This document shows positions 1-12,431 of a DNA stretch of 64,000 nucleotides, in pieces. The position numbers were made by a program, and so were the translations under genes. The DNA lies in contig OX637296.1 of NCBI GenBank assembly GCA_951799445.1, positions 15,624,001 through 15,688,000 on the forward strand, given 5' to 3'. The first letter of the stretch is position 1, and each line of letters opens with the position of its first letter. Origin of the DNA: Pseudisothecium myosuroides (Eukaryota; Streptophyta; Bryopsida; Hypnales; Lembophyllaceae). The notes beneath the pieces are model-generated. The model saw nothing but the letters and a program-made list of their open reading frames with translations, ran no database searches and was not told the DNA's origin.

Positions 1-3000
1 CCGGGTTGATCGAGATGCAATATTATCTTGTGTTACCCGTAAGTTCACACCTTCTATGGCCCAATTGCTGGACCTTCTTTTATCCAAAGACGAACTACAC
101 CAAGCTTTATTGCAAATGGCGAAAGCTAGAAGTCTTGGTCCTGACGGGCTTACCACGGAGTTCTACTGTCGCTTCTGGGATCTTATAGGTGATGAATTTA
201 CTGAGATGGTATTGACTTCAATTCTCCAAGGCCACCTCCCAGTAGGCATGACATCTGGGGCCATTGCACTTTTATTCAAAGCAAGTGACCGAGCCGACCT
301 AGCTAATTGGCGACCTATTACTTTATTAAATGTTTCCTACAAAATTGTCGCCAAAGCTCTCCATATTAGACTTCAACATCTTCTCAAAGATGTCATCAGC
401 CCCGAGCAATCACCTTTCCTTCCATTTAGACATATTCTAGGTAATATACTTCTACAATATGAGACTGTAGAATGGGCTAAGGACTCTGACCAGGACCTTA
501 TCTTTTTAAAATTAGACTTTACTAAAGCATATGACGTAGTCTCTTGAGACTTCCTCTTTCTAGTAATGCGGAAATTGGGTATCCCTGAATCATTCATTAG
601 GCTAGTTTTGATGTTGTTGCAAGACGCCTCAGCCTCGGGTTGCCTCGGGGGGGTCACTTAGAGTGTCCATTAGAAAACACGTGCGAACAAAACTTTGGAC
701 CCCCTATATTATATCCTAAAATTTAAATAAAATGAAATAAAAAAAATATGACTAGATTTTCCTACTTCAAAAGTTTATGTTTTGAATTATTGATATTTTT
801 ATTTGTTAATGATAATTAGTTACAAGTTTTTGAAGTAATTAGATACACTGTACAACTGAAAAATAACTTTCACACCCCTATATTATATCCTAAAAAATTG
901 TCTAAAAAATGAACAAAAAATTTCTAAAAATAGCTCTCTATTGAAAGTTCATTTTGAGTTGAGTATTGATGCAATGGTCATCTAAATGTGATCTCTATAA
1001 ATATTTGAGTTGAAAAACATGCCGTTTTAGGCCATTTTCAACCTCTTATACAAATCATTTCAACTATTATTTTAGTTTGAAATTTTGGCAATAGAAACCT
1101 ATAGTCATTATTAAGCAACCCTCAAAATTTTAAGTTGAAATTATAGTTCATTAGAAACCACTTATTCGCACGTGGTTTGTAGTAAAATACTAGGTGCCCC
1201 CCCCGAGGGTTCTGCTCAATGGGAAGTCTACCACCCCATTCCCCATCAAGTGTGGAGTCAGGCAAGGTTGCCCTCTAGCACCATACCTTTTTCTACTTGT
1301 TGGGGAAGCCCTTCACATGGCAGCATCTGTGGAACAACGTCTAGGAAGAATTCAAGGAATTCAACTCCCTGAAAGTGATCTTCAACAATTAGTACTTCAG
1401 TATGTTGACGATACCGGACTATCTATTAGGGGTCAAGAAGAATATCTTCGCAATACTATCTCTCTTCTCCAATGTTTTGGTTCAGCCACGGGTCTAGTCA
1501 TCAACTGGACTAAGAGTGTTGCTTATTGATTTTCTAAGAATATAAAACCACTATGGCTTGACAGCTTTGGTCTCACTTGGGCTCCCCCGGGTTCGTTATC
1601 TAAGTTACTAGGTGCCCCATTTGGCATTACACTAGAGACCTCCGACATTGACGGCTTTCTCCAACAGAAAATCTCAAAAAAGCTGTCATATTGGACTACT
1701 CAGCGTCTTTCCCTAGCTGGACGAGCGACAGTGGTCAACGCCATCCTTTTATCTACATTGTATTACTTTATTGTTATATGGAGCGGCTCTCTACAGGTTA
1801 TCTGATCTATCCGAGGCAATATGAGGAACTTCTTCTGGAGCGGCACGGAACATTCATCACGATCCAGGGTAGCCTGGGACGATTGTTGCCTCCCTAAAAG
1901 CATTGGGGGCCTAAAGCTACTTGACCCAGAGGTTTCCCTTACAGCGCTTTTAGCTAAATGGATACTCTTTGCAATCGAGCCGGGCATATCCAACTTGAAG
2001 ATTTTACTTAGATATAGAATCCATCGCATGAAACCACATCCAAAATGTGGGTACTGGTTTCCCTCTAAAATGTGGCTCATGATCCACTCACCCTTAGTCA
2101 CACGAGGCTCTTGAGTTTGGAACAGAATTACCAACGCATGGAGACTTATAGTGAAACACATAGAATCTATCCCACCATCTAACACAGATGAGGTCCTCTC
2201 CACCAGCCTCTGGTGGTCCACTAGCTATATTGGAGCCAACTTTAACTTTTCAGCTCACAGAGCAAGGGTGCTAGCCCAGCGTGGCTTACGCACAATAGGT
2301 GATCTCTGGGACTCCCACATGTATGACTTCAAATCATGGGATGAAGTGTCTTCTAGCTTTTCCCTTACGGAAATGGAAAGGCATAATTGGTTCTATCTCA
2401 TATCTAGGATCCCTCCAGACTGGCTATTCATGCTCACTCATCGGTTTGACACTGCACAAGAAGGAGAATAGTTAGGACTTTTTTCTCAACTAGATGACCC
2501 TCTTCCTATGCTCACATGGAAAAACCATATTCCTGATAATCGCATCTTGCTTCCCCAACCTCAAACTCTGGTTTTGCCTAGTGATGTCCCATTAGCAACA
2601 GTTGGACTCACTTCAAGGCAATTGTCCATTATTCCAACCTCAAACGAAGTTGTAACTCATACTGGCCATGTCCGCAGGGTTCGCATTTTAGAAGTTAAGA
2701 AAGGAAGCAACAACACTTTGCATTTGCTCTTCTCCGGTGCTATCCAATCTATGAAGTTTGAATCTGCTCGTTGGCAATGGAATGATGGCAACATTTTGGT
2801 GGCTTATACTACATCTTTGGGCCATAACCTTATCACCAGACATCGCCAGTTAAAGAGATCCATACCCTCAAAATGGTCTGGCCATCTCCCTTCAGTATTT
2901 CTACCTGATTGGAAAGAAGTTTGGCACAAGTCACGTTCACAGAAAGAGGCGGCTTTCATGTGGTCTATATGGCACAATGCGGTAGCGGTACACTCATGGC

Positions 3001-3655
3001 GTGCGAGAATTGCCCCAGACATTGATACCAACTATAATTGTTGCTCCTTAGCTTGCGAAGAAACACCTATACATCAATTCTTTTCTTGTCCAAGGGCCCA
3101 AGAGGTTTGGGACTATGCTCAGTCCATTCTCTACCACATCCAAGGGGACTCAACCGGACCCCATACCCGGTTTGACTTTTCCCAATGTATTTTTGGGTCT
3201 TCACTTCCAAGACATTTTCATGTTCTCCGAACCATTTGGACCCTTCTACGTGGCTCGTTGCTTTGGCTTATCTGGATTTCCCGTAATAGTACGGTTTTTT
3301 CTAACAACCGGTGGCCTCTGGAGGTTACTCATGACAATATGTAGAATGCGCTACTTGATTCTGGGCGCGCAGCACAATTAAAGGCACGAATAGGGGCTCA
3401 ACAACGCCCCCAACAAGGTTCTACCATTTGGGATAGATTTGATAACATTTGGATCCACTCTCCTGTTCTTGCTAGTAGGCTTGACTCATGCATTATCTGG
3501 AACAAGAAGGGCCCTCCCCTTTGCTTGTTTCAGTAGTTCTCTTGGTTTCTTTTTGGCTCTTGCTCTTATCTCTTCATTGTCCAGCTCTTGAGCTTGGTTG
3601 TTGTTCTTGGTTTTTTTAATGCAATAGTTTGTTCCATTTGTTCAAAAAAAAAAAA
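1..3655 (+). mobile_element. Decayed LINE (non-LTR retrotransposon), 3' portion with reverse transcriptase and zf-RVT domain
   Basis: The 5' end lies outside the window. From about 56 the frame encodes the reverse transcriptase of a plant LINE: a segment with GPDGL, then NWRPITLLNVSYKIVAK, then LDFTKAYD, GVRQGCPLAPYLF (about 1250) and the catalytic box QYVDD (about 1400). Further on, a C-terminal region matches the zinc-binding zf-RVT type (about 2935-3130, CEETPIHQFFSCPRAQEVW). The 3' end has a C/T-rich tail, a CCAGCTCTTGAGCTTGG stem-loop and a short A-run at 3645-3655, as expected of target-primed insertion. The frame is broken by stops (545, 1528, 1804, 2112, 2469) and by an inserted element at about 643-1208, so it cannot be active. 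The family follows from the RT motifs; the clade (L1-like) is an inference. Confidence 0.88.
643..1208. mobile_element. TIR element inserted into the LINE reverse transcriptase
   Basis: AT-rich sequence of about 566 bp splits the RT frame between the LDFTKAYD block and the VLLNGKS block. Its ends are inverted copies: CCTCGGGGGGGTCACTTAG on the left, and on the right the reverse complement CCTCGGGGGGGGCACCTAG. A second inverted pair lies inside (CACGTGCGAA near 678 and TTCGCACGTGG near 1165). No coding capacity is visible. The direct repeat at the target is unclear because the ends and the host both contain CGGG runs, so I do not assign a superfamily. Confidence 0.6.
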
Positions 3656-4099
3656 GTGCTGATATTTGTTAGATTCGCACTTGACTGTTTGAATTCCCTT
3701 CAGCTATTGGTGCTCGTCCCTCTGCTTCTTAGAGGCTCGTAACTCACGCATTTTTTTCTCCCTTTTTTTTCTTGATAACTGAGAACAGAGGGTTGTGGCT
3801 ACTATGGTGTCTACACAATGTACATCTAATACGTAGGTTCTTCTAACTAGATTCTACTTCATTTGGTATAATGTATAGACTCTATTAGGTTGTGCTTTGT
3901 TTGTTGTTTAGGTTATTTTAAGTGAAAACGATAACAAGTGACGTAGGGCTTAAGACACCTCGGATGCGCACTAAAACATATTAATTCCTTTGTTTGTTTT
4001 GGTGTATGGGTGCAAGTGAGGTCCTTGTCTTCATGGAATTACTTGGATTTGCAAACAGGGAGCTTTTATCCTAAACTCCTATAGGTCCTACTTAGAATA

Positions 4100-4102
<3 letters not shown>

Positions 4103-4176
<74 letters not shown>
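4103..4176. repeat. (AT)n microsatellite
   Basis: Uninterrupted AT dinucleotide run of roughly 37 units, followed by a short GTGTGT run. Confidence 0.97.
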
Positions 4177-4178
<2 letters not shown>

Positions 4179-4450
4179 TACGTGTGTGTGTAGGAGGAGG
4201 ATTTTTATTTAATTTGACAAAAAACTTGGATGTTTTAATGAGCCTGTTTGCATATTCTCTTTGGATATATGCTGAACTTTATTAAATTGATTTATGACTC
4301 TCTGAATATTATAATTCTGCATTATTATATTGGCATCTATCTCATAGTCCAATGTTGTCTCATAAAAATAAACTCTCTCTAATGAGAGGTTTATTACATT
4401 GTACTAGATTCTCGTTAAGAAATAAGCACAATTCAACAAGGGTCTCAACC

Positions 4451-4513
4451 ATGGCAAATGATGGAGAATTCAAAAGAGTGTACGACTACCTCAACAACAA
4501 CACCAACTCCAAG
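4451..4513 (+). CDS. Possible short first coding exon, unassigned
   Basis: An ATG in good context (CAACCATGGC) opens 21 codons (MANDGEFKRVYDYLNNNTNS plus K) and ends exactly at a consensus splice donor AAG|GTAAGT. No downstream exon could be identified before the repeat-rich sequence starting near 4.55 kb, and I recognise no family. It could be a leader exon of a retroelement, a gene remnant or chance. Confidence 0.2.
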
Positions 4514-5705
4514 GTAAGTTCCTAATTACAACCCTTCCTTCTCAATTTATCAAAATTGGACATTTAGAAGTAAGACCAAATTACAAAGACAATTCTGAAT
4601 GTTTAAGATAGGGTTGTTCCAAGAATAAGATAGAAAATTTTATAGAACTTAGTTAAAGGTTTCCAAAACCGTATTACACTTAGAATTTGAAATTAAATTG
4701 AAGGAGATATTAGCGGATGAAGTTTAGAGGACATATTGGATGAAAATTAGTACATTTCATCCAAGAGGAATAAGAATGGAAACTTAGTTAGAGACATAAA
4801 GCTAGAAGTCAAAAGTGAAACAAAAACTAGAATTCAAGTTGTAGGTTAGAAGAAAACCACGGATGAAGTTAGAAGTACCAATTAGCGGTCAAACTTCATC
4901 CACTTGTAACTCTCACTGGGAAGGTCCAAACTTAGAGTTCTTTAGCAATTTGGAAATTTAATTTTAGACACTACAAGAAATCAAATTCAAAAATCTAAAA
5001 ATAGTAAATTGATAGTAGAGGCCCCGTGCCTTAGGAATGGAGTAGGAAATAAAATAGAATCATTTGAATAACATCCAAATAGAAATTTAGGACTAGAGCT
5101 AGAAAGAGGGAACACCTAGGAGTCTAGAACCCTTTCAAACTCTAAGAAATACTTCAAACTCCAATAGTTAAAGAGGAATGAAGTTTGGTACAAAGAATGG
5201 ATGAAGGTACTTTAAAATCATCCATAGAAGTTTAGACTTGGAATTCAAATAGGATAGTATAGCATAAATCTAGGGTTAAGAACTCGTGGTCAATTAAAAT
5301 AACTTAAGTATTAAAAGAGGTGGATGAAGTTTGGGTAGTTTCTTAGAGTCTTCAAACTTCATCCGGTCATAACTTCTTGTAGGAGTCTCCAAATCTTACA
5401 AGACTTAGGTTTTTAGAAATGGCATAAGCTAACCTACTACTTAGGTAGGATAAATTTAGATTGTAGATTCTTTTAATAAAAAGTCACAGCGGCTTGATGT
5501 TTTTACTAATAAGTTGAATTAGTCTTTGCATTTAGGAGATGTTGTTGTGATTTCTTAATCTTTAGGAACTTAGGAAAAGATCCATTGCTTGGAAGGCACG
5601 ATGGACCAACTTTAGACACCCATAGCATATAAAACTTTGATTCCTAGAACCTGGTTGTGTACGCATATTTACCAAAGGTGGGTAAATAAGCGCTCACAAG
5701 TGTCT
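4514..5705. other. Gene-free AT-rich stretch with degenerate internal repetition
   Basis: No long frame or recognisable domain. Short phrases recur (GGATGAAGTTT, CAAACTTCATCC) and a block near 4890-4960 resembles another near 5355-5420, suggesting an old degenerate duplication. CACTACAAGAAA at 4974 resembles a CACTA-transposon terminus, but no matching end was found. Confidence 0.4.
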
Positions 5706-6226
5706 ATTAAGTTTTGCCATTTATATACCAATCATAAGCAATACCATCTAGAGATAGCACAGGAATTATTTGAAGAAGGTGAAAATTTGATCCCTAAATT
5801 CTTTTGATTTCTTACAAATTTTTCATTACTATCCTCAACTCCATCTTAGTAGAGTTGGGAGGATCTTTGACCTTCAAATAGTGAAGGACTTTCCCAGATT
5901 CAATTCTTGCCAAGGATGCAATATTAATTAATACTTTCATTTTGAAATTGTTTTTTCCTACAATACAGAAATTTTGTAATTAAGTTGGTGCCAATTTAAA
6001 TTTGGAGAAAATTGGCCGGTAAGAAATTGATATTGCTGGAAATAGACAGGTATTTTTGTGATTAAGAGGATGCAACGATTGACCATTAGAAGAAAAAAAA
6101 ATTATTTTTGTGGAAGTAGAAAATCAATTGGAGGACCTCCAAACATTTCTCAAACACTGAGCTTGAGTTGCAACCAAGTCACATAGAGTAAGGTGACTTC
6201 ATTGTCCCATTTTGGTTATAATAACC
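5706..6226. repeat. Dispersed repeat A, copy 1
   Basis: About 520 bp aligning along its whole length with 26818-27314 in the same orientation, with shared blocks such as GTTGGGAGGATCTTTG, TTGCCAAGGATGCAAT, GAAATTGATATTGC and TGACTTCAT. No reading frame of note. The absence of terminal inverted repeats and the moderate divergence leave the class open. Confidence 0.75.
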
Positions 6227-6955
6227 TTGTAACACTACTACAGATACTATTTAAGTGTGCAATGGATGACTTCATTTAAGATTGCACAAAGGAAAAAAAT
6301 GTTTTTTTTTCCAATTTTTTTTGGTGAAGGTACTTGAGTACATTTCGAGAGATTAGTATTCCAAATTCCCTCTTTATAGGAATTATTGACTTTTTGAAGA
6401 AGAAGATATTCAATCCATGAATCACGCTTGTAATGTATATTGGTCATTTTGTGTTATTTATTCATGATGTAAATTTCAACCATAAAAATTCTGTTTTTTG
6501 AATTTGAGTCCAACTAATGAAATGAAGTTTATCAAGTGCAATTTCTATTTTAATTGGAATTTTTAAGAAATTCTTAAAATTCAATCATTTATAGCAATGT
6601 GAACATTGGGGCTATATTCAAGGTTTGTTGGTTGTCTAATTTAGACTGATACAGTAACTTTGATTTATATCATAATTTTTTTCACTATAATATACATCTA
6701 TGGTGAAAATTTCAGATTTTTTGAATATACTTTGCATTTGATATGAATTTTCTTCATCATTTTCTTAAAAAACTCATAGTAATTTCAAGTTTTCTAAAAC
6801 ATTTTGAAAATTTTATGACTTGTAATAGACATATGACTTCATCTTTGAAGAATGAACATAAAAAATTTCATTCATATCTAGTTGCAAAATGCGAGCAAAT
6901 AGAGTGATGGACAATGAGGCTTGAAATCAATGATTATGGGCTTGTCCTTCTAGGA
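6225..6955. mobile_element. TTAA-bounded non-autonomous element, copy E1
   Basis: Begins ATAA-CCTTGTAACACTACTACAG and ends with TCCTTCTAGGA-TTAA. It is homologous to 7188-7995 along most of its length (shared blocks include GAATTTGAGTCCAACTAATGA and ACACTATAATATACATCTATG, each broken by small changes). No coding capacity. Confidence 0.5.
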
Positions 6956-7187
6956 TTAATTACACCTTAAATTATGCTACAATCTTTTGGCTGATGTAGG
7001 ATAAAGAATCTTTGCATAGGATAGAGATGCAATTGTTAATCCTTGGAATTTTGTACAAGAAGGAGAGATCATGTATAGTAGTTTGACCTCAATGAGCACT
7101 TTTGTTTTTTTCGAAGTAGATGATGTCATACAATGCCCAAAGGGATGGTTTCTATGGTCACTAGGCAAGCATTCAAGGATTAATTAA

Positions 7188-7995
7188 CCCTTGTAGTGCT
7201 GTTGCAGACACTAAGTGTTTACTTCACTAAGCACTATAGGATAGAAATAAATGCTTTTTCATCCAATTTATGTAATTGGAGGGTACTTGAGTACATTTTT
7301 AGTGAATAATATTGCAAAGCCCCTCATTATGGTCTTATTGACTTTTCTAAAGAAGAAGATGCTCAATCTACAGATCCTCCTTGTAGTATATTTTGGCCAT
7401 TTATTGCTATTTTCTCTTGATGTAAATTTCAACTCTTAAAATCATGGATGTTTTTAGAATTTGAGTCCAACTAATGAGATGAAGCTAATCAAGTGTAGTT
7501 TCTATGTTAATTGAAATTTTTCAAAAATTCAAAAATTTCAATATTTTATAGCAATATGAATTTGGGGCATATATCCACGGTTTGTTGATTTTCTAATTTT
7601 AGAGTGACACGGTAACTTTGGTTTATATCATGATGTTTTACACTATAATATACATCTATGGTGAAAATTTCAGATTTTTCGAGTATATTTTGTATTTTTA
7701 ATGAATTTTCTTCATTTTTCCTTGAAAAATTCATGGTAGTTTCCAATTTTTCTATATAAATTTGAAATTTTTATAACTTGTACCCCCTCTGTTTCCAAAA
7801 AAGACCCTTGTTTCCTTTGTAAAATGCAAAGGAAACACAAGTCTTATTTAGAAACAAAGGTAATACTAAACATATGACTTCATCTCTGAAAAATAAATTT
7901 AAAAATTCTTATTCATATCTAGTTGCAAATGGCAGCAAGTAGAATGATGATAGTTGAAGCTTGAAATCAATGGTCATAGCCTCGTCCTTGCAGGG
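7188..7995. mobile_element. TTAA-bounded non-autonomous element, copy E2
   Basis: Starts at TTAA-CCCTTGTAGTGCTG (TTAA at 7184-7187) and ends near TCCTTGCAGGG (7995) followed by a degenerate CTAG. Homologous to E1 (6225-6955), and it carries an inserted small foldback MITE at 7783-7860. No coding capacity. Confidence 0.5.
7783..7860. mobile_element. Small foldback MITE (Stowaway-like), about 78 bp
   Basis: Flanked by TA on both sides. The whole element folds on itself: left CCCCCTCTGTTTCC..., right ...GAAACAAAGG, with a central palindrome TTTCCTTTGTAAA / GCAAAGGAAA. End sequence, TA flanks and size fit Stowaway-type Tc1/mariner MITEs. It shares its core with 31949-32028. Confidence 0.7.
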
Positions 7996-8558
7996 CTAGA
8001 TTACCAAATTTTCCAAACTTTGCAACCCCAAATGTAAGCCGTATGTACATTTGGTGCATAATCTTGCAGTCTAGGATCTATCCCATGTCATGGTCAATGC
8101 CACCACTGCAAATCATGACACCACTTGGGCCACCCTATTTTCTGCCATAATGAGTGATGCCCTTGTAACGACTTCATTGGTGGCAATTCTTCCCCCTTCT
8201 AAGGTAAGGTGCTCTAAAAGCAGCTGTGTTCTAAAAGCGACTTCTAATAGAGAGGTACATTTTGCTTTCTTCAATGTACCAATAGTGTACATTTCAGAAG
8301 GTGGTCGCTTCACTGACCACTATGTTTCAACTTCAAAAATTCATAACTTATTCCTAGAAGGTCCAAAAAAATATTAAACAACTTTGGTTAGATGTCAATT
8401 CCACTTTCCTTCCCACAAACCTTTACAAAAATTTATTTTGAGGAGTTTAGCTCCCCCAAATGCAATCAGCTCTTCAAAGGTCACTTAAGAGGAGACTAAT
8501 TTAACTTACTTTGTAACTTCTTTGGAAACTCAATGCAAACTGGAAGTCTCTTTAATAA

Positions 8559-9194
8559 CCCCTAAATGCCCAAGGCTTGTTTTGAACTTCCTCAAATTTG
8601 CTCTAAATTGAACAAAAAGCCAACATTTTGATAAGTTGTATCAATTTTTTTTAAATTCTAACCGTTCAAATTCAAACTAGACATGTTAAAGATCACATAG
8701 GAAAAGAAAACACAACAATATTACTTATGAATTGAAAGATTATAATGTTTGAACATGACGGTGTTAAAACTAAGAAATTCTTTCAATAGTTTTTTCACAT
8801 GTCAAATCTAAAAAATTGGTCACCAAACAAATATGAGGTTAAAAGGCCTAACATGCATATCCCCAATCAATTTATGGCTTCTCAAAATCTACTCTACAAT
8901 TTTTTTAAATGAATTTCTAATGTGATTTTTTCTCCAAGATCTAGTGTATTTGAGGCTCATTTCCAAGAGCCCTCAACACTACAGAAAGTCAAGATTGCAA
9001 AGGGTACCCTTGCACAAAATCTTGAGTAGAAAAATCATAATTCATCATTTTCAAAATCGGACTTTTGAAGCTAAAGCTAGACTTCAAAAAGAATTTTACA
9101 AAATATAAACTACTAAAAATAGCAACTTGGTTAGGTTTTATTGAACTTCAAAGTATTGCCGACACTAGAATCTGGTGCCTCAGGCATTTAGGGG
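8559..9194. mobile_element. TTAA-bounded non-autonomous element, E3
   Basis: Terminal inverted repeats CCCCTAAATGCC at 8559-8570 and GGCATTTAGGGG at 9183-9194 match perfectly over 12 bp and extend imperfectly. The right end is followed by TTAA; the left is preceded by ATAA, one change from TTAA. The 636 bp between the ends holds no convincing frame. Confidence 0.65.
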
Positions 9195-9518
9195 TTAAGG
9201 CCGAGGATGTGTGTTCACTGTAATAGGCTAAATAAAAAATCATTGGAAACCTCAATGAGAGATGTCACAACGAGTGAGTAACCCTTAGTTTCCTTTACCC
9301 CAACAGAGTCACTACTCACTAGCTGCTTGTGGTGGATTTCACTGGCTCTGTAAAGTCTTTCGAATTCAAAAATGCTGGTTATAAATCGAATGTCCCTTCT
9401 AGAATAGTCAATCCTACAGGAAAACTAAAGAGTAACGTGCTCATTGTACTTCTTTTACCTTCACCTCCAATTTTTTTCCTTCCTCCCATTTTGTTGGTCT
9501 TTGTAATGATTTCCACTA

Positions 9519-9708
9519 CAGTAGAACCTCTCTAAGTTGGTCCTCTCTAAGTTGATAAACCTTTGTAAACTAATCATGTCAGACTGGTCCCGGACTAGGC
9601 CACATAACAAAGGTTGTGACTAAAACTGACCCTCTCTAAGTCAATAAACCTCTATAAACCAATCTGTCAAACCGGTCCGGGATCGATCAACTTAAAAAGG
9701 TTCTATTG
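9519..9708. mobile_element. Emigrant/pogo-like MITE
   Basis: About 190 bp flanked by TA on both sides. The left end CAGTAGAACCTCTCTAAG and the right end CTTAAAAAGGTTCTATTG are inverted repeats. The AACCTCTxTAA phrase recurs inside, as in plant Emigrant/Lemi elements (Tc1/mariner, pogo branch), whose ends begin CAGTAAAACCTCTATAAA. Non-coding. Confidence 0.8.
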
Positions 9709-10255
9709 TACTATAGGCATTATGACTGAAAAAACACCCTTTCACATACATAGGACTTCTCAAAATGTAAACATTCCTTTAGAAGTCCTCTACAAACATA
9801 CTCACACCCCAACACTATGCAATAGGATTTAGAATCTCTTTTTTGATAATTTTCCAATTCAGGCACCTCCATATACATTGCTACAATATGTTTATAAAAA
9901 AACTAATATCATACCCTGAATTTCTCTTTGAATTAGAAGAAGTATAAAATTGGCCAAAAAATTAAACTTTTAATTAAAGAAGGTTTAGGATGTATGATCA
10001 AATTACACTTTTTCAAGTCTTAAGTAGATAATACATGTACACAAACTTACATATATTGTGAAAATTTGGAGACAAACCAATACTGAGTTTTCTTTAGTCT
10101 GCATCATCCCTTTTTGTAATTTTACAGAGGGTAAAAAAATTTTCTTTGTTTCACAATATGGCTCATCTGGACAAGTATAACTACTCCACTGGGTTAAAAT
10201 TAAATTTTTTCATGTGCATAAGGAGTATACTAACTTTTGCACTACTTACACCATG

Positions 10256-10431
10256 CACTAGAAGGAGCCCGTGGTTTTTTGTATTTTTTCATGTCTAAGT
10301 TGACAGATTTTGTTAGCATCCAATGTAACATCTTCATATTACATTGGACATAATTGTTGACATAAAAGCACGGGTTGTTACACTGGATGTCTAACAAAAC
10401 CCATCAACTTAGATAGGGGGTCCTTCTAGTG
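10256..10431. mobile_element. CACTA-type foldback MITE with 3-bp target duplication
   Basis: The 176-bp unit begins CACTAGAAGGAGCCC and ends in the inverted GTCCTTCTAGTG, and the inverted homology continues to near the centre (GTCTAAGTTGACAGATTTTG against the reverse of AAACCCATCAACTTAGAT). It is flanked on both sides by ATG (10253-10255 and 10432-10434). CACTA ends with a 3-bp duplication are diagnostic of En/Spm-like transposons. Confidence 0.8.
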
Positions 10432-10832
10432 ATGCCAAATTGACCTAGGCTACTCTTTCATACAAGGCCAAAGTAAAGGGGCTATGTTCAAAAAGCACAT
10501 GGACGGGCCTTTGTTGCACCCATACCATACCCATGCTTCTAAATAAATTCTGAAATTCTACTTCAAATACAATTCCTACTTTAATTTGACATAACTATGA
10601 GCTGTTGAGCTCCTACTCTAATTCTAATTCAGATATCCCACATTGTTTGTTTTACCTCCTACCACCCCATATGTATATAAAGACTAGTAGTCTTCTCCAT
10701 TGATTTCTAAATACAAAAAATATGTGTTTTTTGAAGTAAAACAAAGTAGTAGCTGATCACCTTGTTCTCTCTAAATTTTTTGCTTACTATTTCAAAATAC
10801 TGATACTTTTTATTACTTTAATTAAATGTTAA

Positions 10833-11400
10833 CCCCTAAACGTCTGGATTCATCTCCAAAATTGACGATTTGAGAAAAACCATTATAAACTACAATTTGG
10901 AAGAATATTTTGGAATTGGTATACAAATGAAAGCTGTAGATTTTGATTTTTAAATTCTATCCGTACGGTTAGATCTACTAATGCTATTACCAATCTTTTT
11001 CTATAAATTTTGAAAAGAAAATTTCAGAATTCCTTCTAAATTCAATTACAAGTAAAATATTATCATTTTTTGAGTAAAACTTCTTGGAATGGATTTGAAA
11101 TAAGGTTCTCTTCATATGGTGATTTTTTGAAATTTTTGTGACCTTTACATCTTTGACCTCATTTTGCACATCTAGTTTTGAACTAAAGTCAATGCAAATT
11201 GACCACTTGACATACTTCCACATTTGTAATTTTAGAAATGTATATATTCTAGTAACACAAAATTCAACCGATGGATAGGACAACAACTTGATAAAGTATC
11301 ACCAAAAATTAGGATGACTTTCATCCAAGCAGGAATGAGACAGAAACAAGGATCTGAATCTGTTCATCGTCCAAAAAATGGACGTTGGAGCACTCCAGGG
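10833..11400. mobile_element. Possible TTAA-bounded element, E4
   Basis: Left TTAA-CCCCTAAACG at 10829-10842 and right CCAGGG-TTAA at 11395-11404. Inverted similarity beyond the first three or four bases is weak, so the pairing of the two ends is tentative. Confidence 0.35.
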
Positions 11401-11487
11401 TTAAGCCCACGATGTTTGATATTGTTGTTTGTATATATAAATGACAAGTCTCATGGAACGCCACCTGTCCTTGTAACTATTGATGGG

Positions 11488-11547
11488 TGTGGAATATCTC
11501 ACACCATTTCATCCCTTAGATGAAATGATGTGGTATATTCCACATCA
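11488..11547. repeat. Imperfect inverted repeat (stem-loop)
   Basis: TGTGGAATATCTCACACC... and ...GATGTGGTATATTCCACA form a stem of about 26 pairs with three mismatches around a short CCTTA loop. Nothing nearby suggests a transcript. Confidence 0.7.
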
Positions 11548-12431
11548 TTCTATTCAAGGGAAGGCAATAGCACTAACTGCTACTGAACCATATATGACCA
11601 GAAGTCATGAGTTGCAAAGTCAATCAAGCTTCATAAAGTATTGTTTAGTTTTATCTAGAGGATCGTTGTAGGAAGAAGGTTTTTAATTCTTGTAGTATTT
11701 TATACAGTAGTCATTTTTTTCAAAGAGTATCTTAAAATTAGAAATTAATTATTTTTTTTAAATATAATTTTTTTTTTAATGTATACACCTTTAAGAAAAA
11801 GGTATCATAGGAAGGAAAAGCATAGAAGAATTCTCTAAGTAGGAGAATTAGAAAAGTACAAAATCTTATGAAAATAGATACTTTCACTGTAGTTTCACAT
11901 TTTATTTTGTAAAAATTAGGAAAAACAATTTTCTTTTGAACTAAAAATTTTCCATTCCAGAAGAGTTGATGGTGATGAGATTTTACCAAAAGAATGATCG
12001 TAGAACGAATTTTCAATGTTCAAAAATTGCGTGCAATGGGATTGTTATTTGCACTCATATGGAGGACATAAAATAATATAATTTCATATTTTCTTTGGTA
12101 GATATATGCTTTCCTACTATGCAAATAGGCTATAAAATTTCAGCTCCAGATCATTAAATTTTGGGACTCCTAACATAGTAAAATCTCCTAAATCTAATTT
12201 TGTAATAGATTAACGAATTTAATTTTTAAATATACAATGATTTTTTTTATTTCGTAAAAATAAGGCTTCTCATTACCATCAAGTTAGACATATTTAATAG
12301 AAATTTCATATTTATTGGACTTGTGCTTCAAAGGTTATAGCAACTGACAAGAGAGTTACTCTCACTGTGATAGTAAATAGGACCGTGCTTTCTTGCAATG
12401 ACCCTAGAATCCTTATTGAGTATTGCAGACA

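Noticed and set aside
8090..8377. 95-codon frame in the gene-free zone
   Set aside because: Starts at an ATG but has no family resemblance, lies in repeat sequence and lacks splice partners.
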